A DNA stretch of 64,000 bases, from positions 248,001 to 312,000 of the forward strand of contig NZ_JAPWKB010000014.1 in the NCBI RefSeq assembly GCF_028283785.1, given 5' to 3'. The stretch is from Paraburkholderia sp. (lineage in GTDB: Bacteria; Pseudomonadota; Gammaproteobacteria; Burkholderiales; Burkholderiaceae). The translations under genes and the position numbers were made by a program. Shown piece after piece: positions 57,758 through 64,000 of this stretch (positions within the stretch are counted from its first letter, which is position 1; every line of letters starts with the position of its first letter). The notes under the pieces were generated by a model that saw only the letters and a list, made by a program, of their open reading frames with translations, was not told where the DNA came from and did not search any database.

Positions 57758-58914
57758 GTAGTCTCGCGGACAGCCGCGTCAAATTTCGTCATCTCCAGTG
57801 TTTTCTGGCCGTCGCCCAGTTCGGCGGCGTGCAGAAGGCCGCCGAACGCCTCGCGATCACGCAGCCGGCGGTGTCGAAAACCGTCGCCGAACTCGAAGCG
57901 ATCCTCGGCGTCCGGCTTTTCGAGCGCGGCCGGCACGGCGCGGTGCCGACCCGCGAAGGCCAGCTTTTCATGCCGCACGCGAGCGCCTGCGTCAGCGCGC
58001 TGCGGCAAGGCGTCGATCTGCTCGCGCGGGCGGAAGGCACCACCGCCGCCACGCTCGACTTCGGCATTCTGCCGACGGTCGCCGCCGCGCTCGTGCCGTC
58101 GGCGCTGCGGCTGTTCAGCGCGCAGTGGCCTCGCGTGATCGTGCGTCTCGCGACGGGCGCCAACACCGATCTCCTCGAAAAGCTGAAGGCCGGCACCATC
58201 GAATTCGCGGTCGGGCGTCTGGCCGATCCCGAACGGATGGTCGGTCTGAGCTTCGAGCAACTGTTCAGCGAGCCGCTGATCGCCGTGGTCCGCGCCGGAC
58301 ATCCGATCGCATCGAGCGCGGGCTTGCCGGTCGCACTGCTCGAGCAATATCCCGTGGTTCTGCCGCCGCCCGGCACGCTGATCCGCCAGTCCGCCGACAG
58401 TCTGCTCACCGCATGGGGCGTGCCACCGCTGTCGGCGTTTATCGAAGTGCTGTCGGTGTCGATGGGGCGCGCGCTGGCGCTCGAAAACGATGCCGTCTGG
58501 TTCGTGCCGCTCAGCGCGGTCGAATATGAACTGGCACATCGGATGCTGGTGCGTCTGCCGTTGCCGTTCGCCGGCACCGACGAACCGGTCGGGCTGATTC
58601 GCCGCTCGGACACCCAACCGTCGGCGGCGGGGCGCGCGCTGATCGAATCGATGCGGCATGTCGCACTGCAACGCATGACGACCGTCGGCGCGGTCGCGAC
58701 CGCGCCGAAAGCGGGCAGCAACGCGAGCGTCAACGGCAGCGTCGGTGCAAGCGCCAATGCGAGCCCAGGCCGTCAGAACGGCACAACCGGCAGCACCACA
58801 GCCGTGACGACGGGCGCGACGACCGCCAGCACGACGCGGAGCCGACCCGCCAGCCGGACCCGCAGCAGCGCCGCGCCCGGCGACACGCCGAAGCGCCGTC
58901 GCAAAGCAGGATGA
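57751..58914 (+). CDS. pcaQ: PcaQ, LysR-family activator of protocatechuate catabolism
   Basis: 387-residue regulator. HTH at ~10-70 (KFRHLQCFLAVAQFGGVQKAAERLAITQPAVSKTVAELEAILGVRLFERG), effector domain ~100-310 as in PcaQ/GbpR. The last ~75 residues (from ~314) are Ala/Ser/Thr/Asn-rich with a basic end (KRRRKAG), absent from typical ~310-residue PcaQ. Divergent from pcaHG; it responds to beta-carboxymuconate in known systems. The start coincides with the candidate PcaQ box. Confidence 0.88.
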   Translation: MQRSLADSRVKFRHLQCFLAVAQFGGVQKAAERLAITQPAVSKTVAELEAILGVRLFERGRHGAVPTREGQLFMPHASACVSALRQGVDLLARAEGTTAATLDFGILPTVAAALVPSALRLFSAQWPRVIVRLATGANTDLLEKLKAGTIEFAVGRLADPERMVGLSFEQLFSEPLIAVVRAGHPIASSAGLPVALLEQYPVVLPPPGTLIRQSADSLLTAWGVPPLSAFIEVLSVSMGRALALENDAVWFVPLSAVEYELAHRMLVRLPLPFAGTDEPVGLIRRSDTQPSAAGRALIESMRHVALQRMTTVGAVATAPKAGSNASVNGSVGASANASPGRQNGTTGSTTAVTTGATTASTTRSRPASRTRSSAAPGDTPKRRRKAG

Positions 58915-59056
58915 ACCATATAGTACAGACCGGCAGTTGCGGGGAGCCCCGCACCCGGTGTACAAACACGGTGCGCGCGGGATTGCGGTCTTTAGCGCCC
59001 AGCCAAACACCGCGCACGATAGATCGCGCGCCGACCGATTGTCCAAGGAGATAGCG

Positions 59057-60181
59057 ATGCCCAGCGACCTGCCTACCCCGAACGCCGCGCAGTGCGCCGT
59101 GGTGGACCCGGAGCACAACCCGCTCGGTACTGCCGGCCTCGAATTCGTCGAATTCGCCACCCGCGACCCGAAGGAACTCGGCGGCCGCTTCGCGCAACTG
59201 GGCTTCAAGCCGATCGCCCGCCACATCAGCAAGGACGTCACGCTGTACCGTCAGGGCGAGATGAACTTCCTGATCAACGCGGAGCCCGACTCGTTCGCCG
59301 CGCGCTACGCGGAGGAATATGGCGTCGGCATCTGTGCGATCGGGATTCGCGTCGACGATGCGCAGCATGCATTCGACCGCGCGATCGAACTCGGCGCGTG
59401 GGCGTTCGAAGGCGAGAAAACCGGTCGCGGCGAATTGCAGATTCCGGCCATTCAGGGCATCGGCGATTCGCATATCTATTTCGTCGATCGTTGGCGTGGG
59501 CGCGGCGGTCAACGCGGCGGCGTCGGCGATATCTCGATCTTCGACATCGACTTTCGCCCGATCCACATCGACACCGCGCACGCCGATCTGAGCCACGCAG
59601 GCACCGGCCTGGTCGCCGTCGATCATCTGACGCAAACCGTCGGCGCGGGGCGCATGCAGGAATGGGTCGATTTCTACAAAGACCTGCTGAATTTCCGCGA
59701 GATTCACGAGTTGCACGCGAACTGGCACGTCTCGGCGGAATCGCGCGTGATGGTGTCGCCGTGCGGCGCGATCCGGATTCCGCTCTACGAAGAAGGCACG
59801 CGGCGCACGAACCTGATGCACGACTATCTGCCGGAACGTCCGGGTGAAGGCGTGCAGCATATCGCGCTCGCCACGCACGATATCTTCGCGACGGTCGAGC
59901 AGTTGATGGCCAGCGGTATCGAACTGGTCGAGCCGCCGCCGCGTTACTACGCGCAGCTCGACACGCGTTTGCCGGGTCACGGCGTCGATGTCGAACGGCT
60001 TGCGCGCGGACGCATCCTGGTGGATGGCGAGATCGGCGAAGACGGTGTGCCGCAGCTGTTTTTCCAGACGTTTATCCGTCGCCAGCCGGGCGAGATTTTC
60101 TTCGAGATCGTGCAGCGCAAAGGCCATCACGGCTTCGGCGAAGGCAACCTGAGCGCACTCGCCCAGGCGCGTCAGTCGTAA
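59057..60181 (+). CDS. hppD: 4-Hydroxyphenylpyruvate dioxygenase
   Basis: 374-residue Fe(II) enzyme converting 4-hydroxyphenylpyruvate to homogentisate in tyrosine catabolism. Two vicinal-oxygen-chelate halves: NPLGTAGLEFVEFATRDPKEL and VDHLTQTV. Metal ligands: His in VDHL (~190), His in EGVQHIAL (~272) and Glu in FFEIVQRKG (~350), matching bacterial HPPD. Ribosome site AAGGAGATAGCG before ATG at 59057; longer frame upstream ignored. Other homogentisate genes are not in the window. An XRE-cupin regulator is convergent. Confidence 0.93.
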   Translation: MPSDLPTPNAAQCAVVDPEHNPLGTAGLEFVEFATRDPKELGGRFAQLGFKPIARHISKDVTLYRQGEMNFLINAEPDSFAARYAEEYGVGICAIGIRVDDAQHAFDRAIELGAWAFEGEKTGRGELQIPAIQGIGDSHIYFVDRWRGRGGQRGGVGDISIFDIDFRPIHIDTAHADLSHAGTGLVAVDHLTQTVGAGRMQEWVDFYKDLLNFREIHELHANWHVSAESRVMVSPCGAIRIPLYEEGTRRTNLMHDYLPERPGEGVQHIALATHDIFATVEQLMASGIELVEPPPRYYAQLDTRLPGHGVDVERLARGRILVDGEIGEDGVPQLFFQTFIRRQPGEIFFEIVQRKGHHGFGEGNLSALAQARQS

Positions 60182-60204
60182 CGCTTCAACGCAGCGCTTC
60201 CGCG

Positions 60205-60891
60205 CTACCGGATTTTCCTTGCGACGAGCGGCGCCGACGATTCCGGCGCGGCATCGAGCACCGCTTGCGGCGACGGCGCGTGACCCGAGCCCGGCGTCGC
60301 GACCGCACTGGTCGCCATCCACAACACCTCGGCATCGTCGATGCTGGTCGAGACGGCCGCGTGGCCGGTCCGGCTGTCGAAATACAGACTGTCGCCGGCA
60401 TTCAGATGCGTCGGCGCATACAGCTCCGAATACAGGCACACGCTGCCGCTGATCACATACAGAAACTCTTCCCCTTCGTGACGACCCCAGTCGTCGAAGG
60501 CGTCGAGCGTATGCGCCGAAATGCGGATGCGAAACGGCAGCATGGTCTTGTGCGCGAGATCGGTGGCGAGCAACTCCATCTGATAGCCGCGATACGCGTG
60601 GCGTTGTCCTTCGTCCTTGCGCGTCAACGCGCGACGTCCGCTCGCGCCGGGCTTCGGCGCCGAGCCGAACAGCTCGCCGATCTCGATCTTCAAACCCAGC
60701 ACGATTTTTTGCAGCACGTCGAAAGTGGGCGACATCAGGCCGTTTTCGATTTTCGACAGCGTCGAGCGCGACACGCCGCACAGGCGGCTCGCGGTTTCGA
60801 GCGTCATGTCGTGTGCGACGCGCGCGGCGCGTACGCGACGGCCGAGATCCGTGGTCGAAGGTTCGACGGGTTTGGTGAGGGACGTGTCCAT
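60205..60891 (-). CDS. XRE-family regulator with cupin domain
   Basis: 228-residue regulator. HTH at ~15-70 (LGRRVRAARVAHDMTLETASRLCGVSRSTLSKIENGLMSPTF), cupin domain ~125-200 (FDDWGRHEGEEFLYVISGSVCLYSELYAPTHLNAGDSLYFDSRTGHAA). Convergent with hppD, 23 bases away, and divergent from the sulfatase gene 222 bases upstream, so either could be its target. Distinct from the XRE-cupin at 3119. Confidence 0.86.
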   Translation of the reverse strand: MDTSLTKPVEPSTTDLGRRVRAARVAHDMTLETASRLCGVSRSTLSKIENGLMSPTFDVLQKIVLGLKIEIGELFGSAPKPGASGRRALTRKDEGQRHAYRGYQMELLATDLAHKTMLPFRIRISAHTLDAFDDWGRHEGEEFLYVISGSVCLYSELYAPTHLNAGDSLYFDSRTGHAAVSTSIDDAEVLWMATSAVATPGSGHAPSPQAVLDAAPESSAPLVARKIR

Positions 60892-61113
60892 AGCGATGAT
60901 GAAAAGCGTGGGCGGCGCAAACTGGTTTCGATCATAGCATCGACGCCCGCACGGTCATCCTGGCCGCTGTCGCGCGCATGCGGCACAGCATTACGCGTTA
61001 TCGCGCGATGTCGCTAGCTTCGCAGAAATCGTTGGTTAGCCGAGCCCTTACCGATTGCTACGATCGCCCGCTCAGTCAACCTCGAACATTGAGACAACCT
61101 CGGTCGAAGAATA

Positions 61114-63072
61114 ATGAAAACACTCAGATCGCAGTCTTCTTCATTGCGAACCGGCCTGCGCGTCGGCCAGCTCGGCGCGGCGATTGCCAGCGTGATTGCA
61201 CTCGTGTCCTGCTCGGGCGAAGTATCGGTGGCGCCGCAAACGGCATCGACGCCGGTCGTCGCGAAGCGTCCGAACATTCTCTACATCATGGCCGACGATC
61301 TCGGCTACTCGGACATCCACGCGTTCGGCGGCGAGATCGACACGCCGAACCTCGATGCGCTGGTGCAATCGGGCCGCATCCTGACCAACCATCACACCGG
61401 CACCGTCTGCGCGATCACGCGCGCGATGCTGATTTCCGGCACCGATCACCACCTCGTCGGCGAAGGCACGATGGGCGCGCCGACCGACGAGCGCAAAGGC
61501 TTGCCGGGCTACGAAGGCTATCTGAACGATCGCGCGTTGTCCGTTGCGCAACTGCTGAAGGACGGCGGTTATCACACGTACATGGCGGGCAAGTGGCATA
61601 TCGGTTCGGGCATCGTCGGCAGCGCGACCGGCAGCGGCCAGACGCCGGACCAATGGGGCTTCGAGCACAGCTACGCATTGCTCGGCGGTGCGGCGACCAA
61701 TCACTTCGCGCACGAACTCGCGGGCTCGAAAAACTACGCGGAAGACGGTCAGTACGTGCAGCCCGGACAACCCGGTCAACCGGGCGGAACCGGCGGCAGC
61801 CCGGCCGTCTTTTACTCGACCGATTTCTATACCCAACGGCTGATCTCGTACATCGATTCGAACAAGGGCGACGGCAAGCCGTTCTTCGCGTACGCCGCGT
61901 TCACGTCGCCGCACTGGCCGTTGCAGGTGCCGGAACCGTATCTGCACGACTACGCGGGCAAATACGACGCCGGTTACGACGTGATCCGCGCGGCACGGAT
62001 CGCGCGTCAGAAAGCGCTGGGCATCATTCCCGCCGACTTCAATCCGTATCCGGGCGCGACGGAAACGCTCAGTGCCTCGGCGGGGACCGCGAACAACGGC
62101 ACGGTCAACGCGAAATACGTCAGCGCCGTGCATAGCGCCGCGCAAGGCTATACGGACTACGGCACGGGTTACGTGAACAAGTCGTGGGCGAGTCTGTCGG
62201 CCGACGAGAAAAAGGCGCAGGCGCGCTATATGGAGATCTACGCGGGCATGGTCGAGAATCTCGATCACAACATCGGTTTGCTGATCCAGCATCTGAAGGA
62301 CATCGGCGAATACGACAACACCTTCATCATGTTCCAGTCGGATAACGGCGCGGAAGGCTGGCCGATCGATTCCGGCGCCGACCCGACCGCGACCGATACC
62401 GCCAACGCCGCCGACCCCGTCTACTCGACACTCGGCACCGACAACGGCCAGCAAAACGCGCGGCGTTTGCAATACGGTTTGCGCTGGGCCGAAGTCAGCG
62501 CGACGCCGTTCCGGCTGACCAAGGGTTATTCGGGCGAAGGTGGCGTATCGACACCGCTGATCGTGCATCTGCCGGGGCAGACCGCGCAGAAACCGACCTT
62601 GCGCGCGTTCACGCACGTCACCGACAACACCGCGACCTTCCTCGCCGTGGCCGGCATCGCGCCGCCGACGCAAGCCGCGCCCGCGTTGATCAGTTCGCTC
62701 ACCGGCGTCGATCAGAACAAGGGCAAGGTGGTGTACGGCAACCGCTATGTGTATCCCATCACCGGTCAGTCGATGCTGCCGTTGCTGAACGATCAGGGCA
62801 CCGACGTGCATACCGCGTCGTTCGGCGACGAAGCGTACGGCCGCGGTTATCTGCGCAGCGCGGACGGCAAGTGGAAAGCGCTGTGGACCGAACCGCCGCG
62901 CGGGCCGGTGGACGGTCACTGGCAGCTTTACGACATGACGTCGGATCGCGGCGAAACCACCGACGTCGCCACACAGAATCCGTCGATCGTCGATGGACTC
63001 GTGCAGCAGTGGAACGCGTATATGACCGGCGTCGGTGGCGTCGAACCGCTGCGTCCGCGCGGCTATTACTGA
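61114..63072 (+). CDS. Sulfatase lipoprotein with atypical CAITR active-site motif
   Basis: 652-residue sulfatase-fold enzyme. Lipobox LVSC with Cys33 predicts lipidation and periplasmic location. Metal site NILYIMADDLGYSDI (Asp61, Asp62); the nucleophile region is GTVCAITRAMLISGTDHH with Cys99 and Arg103. The canonical formylglycine consensus is Cys/Ser-x-Pro/Ala-x-Arg; here the third position is isoleucine. Further sulfatase blocks: YMAGKWHIG, DNTFIMFQSDNGAEG, ATPFRLTKGYSGEGG, DLxx-like TSDRGETTDVA. An exported FGE-like protein follows four bases downstream. Substrate not known. Confidence 0.85.
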   Translation: MKTLRSQSSSLRTGLRVGQLGAAIASVIALVSCSGEVSVAPQTASTPVVAKRPNILYIMADDLGYSDIHAFGGEIDTPNLDALVQSGRILTNHHTGTVCAITRAMLISGTDHHLVGEGTMGAPTDERKGLPGYEGYLNDRALSVAQLLKDGGYHTYMAGKWHIGSGIVGSATGSGQTPDQWGFEHSYALLGGAATNHFAHELAGSKNYAEDGQYVQPGQPGQPGGTGGSPAVFYSTDFYTQRLISYIDSNKGDGKPFFAYAAFTSPHWPLQVPEPYLHDYAGKYDAGYDVIRAARIARQKALGIIPADFNPYPGATETLSASAGTANNGTVNAKYVSAVHSAAQGYTDYGTGYVNKSWASLSADEKKAQARYMEIYAGMVENLDHNIGLLIQHLKDIGEYDNTFIMFQSDNGAEGWPIDSGADPTATDTANAADPVYSTLGTDNGQQNARRLQYGLRWAEVSATPFRLTKGYSGEGGVSTPLIVHLPGQTAQKPTLRAFTHVTDNTATFLAVAGIAPPTQAAPALISSLTGVDQNKGKVVYGNRYVYPITGQSMLPLLNDQGTDVHTASFGDEAYGRGYLRSADGKWKALWTEPPRGPVDGHWQLYDMTSDRGETTDVATQNPSIVDGLVQQWNAYMTGVGGVEPLRPRGYY

Positions 63073-63076
63073 GCGG

Positions 63077-64000
63077 ATGGCGGTCGTGAGTCTTACTGTC
63101 AAAACTGTCGCCGGATACGGCGTGGTGTTCGCGGCGGTGTTCGGGATTGCGATGGCGGCGTCGGCGGCGTGGTCCGGCGCGCCACGCGGATTCGACGACG
63201 CGAACGGGTCGCGGCCGCTCGCGCCGCTCGGCTCGGAACACGCGTGCGAGCGCTATTCCGGCTTGCCGGCCGGATGGCGTGACGATCCGAAGGCGGGCAT
63301 GGTGCATCTGCATGGCGGCGCCTTCGTGTTCGGCAGCCGGCGCGGCTACGAAGACGAACGTCCGGCGGGCGACGGCAAAACGACCGTCGGCGGATTCTGG
63401 ATCGATCAGACCGACGTGACGAATGCGCAATTCGCGGCATTCGTTCACGCAACCGGTTACGTCACCGAGGCGGAAAAGCAGCACGGCGCCGCCGTTTTTC
63501 ATACCCCGACGCGCGACGAAATGAACGCCCGCGATCTCGCGTGGTGGACGTGGGTGAAAGACGCGGCGTGGAATCGGCCGGGCGGACCGGGCAGCCGTAT
63601 CGACGGACGGATGAACCAGCCGGTCACGCTCGTGACGCAAACCGACGCGCTCGCGTACGCGCGCTGGCTCGGCCGCGATCTGCCGACCGAAGCCGAATGG
63701 GAATACGCGGGCAAGGGCGGCCGTGACGACGCGGATCTCGATGTCGCGCCGCACGATGCGCACGGCAAGCCGACCGCGAATTACTGGCAGGGCGTGTTTC
63801 CCGTGCTGAATACGGATGAGGACGGTCACGCGGGATTGTCGCCGGTCGGATGCTACGAGGCGAACGGATTCCGGCTGTACGACATGATCGGCAACGCGTG
63901 GGAATGGACCAAAGATCCGTACACCGGCGCGCATCAGTCGCACACCAACGGCGACACGGCGGCCGTCGCACCGGCTTCGCGCCGGCACGACACGCCGATG
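63077..64000 (+). CDS. Exported formylglycine-generating-enzyme-like protein (3' cut by window)
   Basis: At least 308 residues of a SUMF1/FGE-sulfatase domain protein; the stop lies beyond the window. N-terminal hydrophobic segment VAGYGVVFAAVFGIAMAASAAW (residues ~11-32) predicts export or a membrane anchor. Family blocks: GMVHLHGGAFVFGSRRGYEDE (~75), FWIDQTDVTNAQFAAFVHATGY, LPTEAEWEYAGKGG (~201) and GNAWEWTKDP (~272). The copper-binding active cysteines of FGE lie further C-terminal and are not visible. Translationally adjacent to the sulfatase (4-base gap), implying it converts the sulfatase cysteine in the periplasm. Confidence 0.88.
   Translation, partial: MAVVSLTVKTVAGYGVVFAAVFGIAMAASAAWSGAPRGFDDANGSRPLAPLGSEHACERYSGLPAGWRDDPKAGMVHLHGGAFVFGSRRGYEDERPAGDGKTTVGGFWIDQTDVTNAQFAAFVHATGYVTEAEKQHGAAVFHTPTRDEMNARDLAWWTWVKDAAWNRPGGPGSRIDGRMNQPVTLVTQTDALAYARWLGRDLPTEAEWEYAGKGGRDDADLDVAPHDAHGKPTANYWQGVFPVLNTDEDGHAGLSPVGCYEANGFRLYDMIGNAWEWTKDPYTGAHQSHTNGDTAAVAPASRRHDTPM

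Noticed and set aside
56935..59241. 768-residue extension of pcaH on the minus strand
   Set aside because: PcaH proper starts at 57639; the rest is open by chance in high-GC DNA opposite pcaQ.
61141..63102. 653-residue minus-strand ORF opposite the sulfatase
   Set aside because: Shadow of the sulfatase; Val/Arg-rich without homology.

Overview
The window is high-GC DNA from a Burkholderiales bacterium, most likely Paraburkholderia or a close relative. The evidence is the gene repertoire: a DUF3331 gene, an H-NS-type histone gene, pcaQ-pcaHG, gudD, FadR/GntR-controlled catabolic operons, many LysR and MHS-type transporters, and an intergenic inverted-repeat element. It reads as accessory or secondary-replicon catabolic territory: many small catabolic units, each with its own regulator and transporter, and no rRNA, tRNA or core housekeeping operon. 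No CRISPR array, prophage or IS transposase gene was seen.

Layout. 1-2.1 kb: 3' part of a XylR-type regulator and an aldose 1-epimerase. 2.2-6.7 kb: class II aldolase, XRE-cupin regulator, a translationally coupled MOSC protein plus [2Fe-2S] reductase, and an MHS transporter; a shared sequence lies at both outer promoters. 7.1-9.1 kb: DeoR regulator coupled to an MFS transporter. 9.1-11.6 kb: glucarate dehydratase divergent from a FadR-type regulator with a striking double operator. 11.6-15.8 kb: AhpD-like protein, an orphan FecI-FecR pair with a Fur-box-like site, a DMT exporter and a TetR regulator. 16-25.9 kb: amide-catabolism block (SsuABC-like ABC transporter, two amidases, GntR, MHS transporter, M20 amidohydrolase, LysR). 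26-29.6 kb: two related GntR regulators around a glutaredoxin-DinB fusion and a LysR. 29.9-37.2 kb: one long operon with an SsuABC-like transporter, a LeuCD-type hydro-lyase and two isocitrate-lyase-superfamily lyases; I read it as an aerobic dimethylmaleate (or similar alkylmaleate) pathway. 37.2-46.3 kb: MdtABC-type RND tripartite pump with its outer-membrane factor. 46.7-49.6 kb: a small unknown gene, a frameshifted DUF3331 gene, a type II NADH dehydrogenase and a TetR regulator. 49.6-51.9 kb: a long hairpin-rich leader before a polyol-type MFS permease. 51.9-53.2 kb: a divergent HTH/unknown gene pair bracketed by two strong terminators. 53.3-55.6 kb: a small unknown gene, cspA with long palindromes downstream, a LysE exporter and an H-NS-like gene. 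55.6-56.3 kb: MITE-like inverted-repeat element flanked by (GGGTTT)n and (CCAAAA)n tracts. 56.3-60.9 kb: pcaHG/pcaQ, hppD and an XRE-cupin regulator. 61.1-64 kb: sulfatase lipoprotein with an atypical CAITR motif, followed by an exported formylglycine-generating-enzyme-like protein cut by the window end.

Together the genes describe a soil or plant-associated generalist that takes up sugars, sugar acids, amides, substituted dicarboxylates, aromatics (protocatechuate, 4-hydroxyphenylpyruvate) and sulfate esters. Many adjacent genes in the operons overlap by four bases (ATGA or GTGA), indicating translational coupling.
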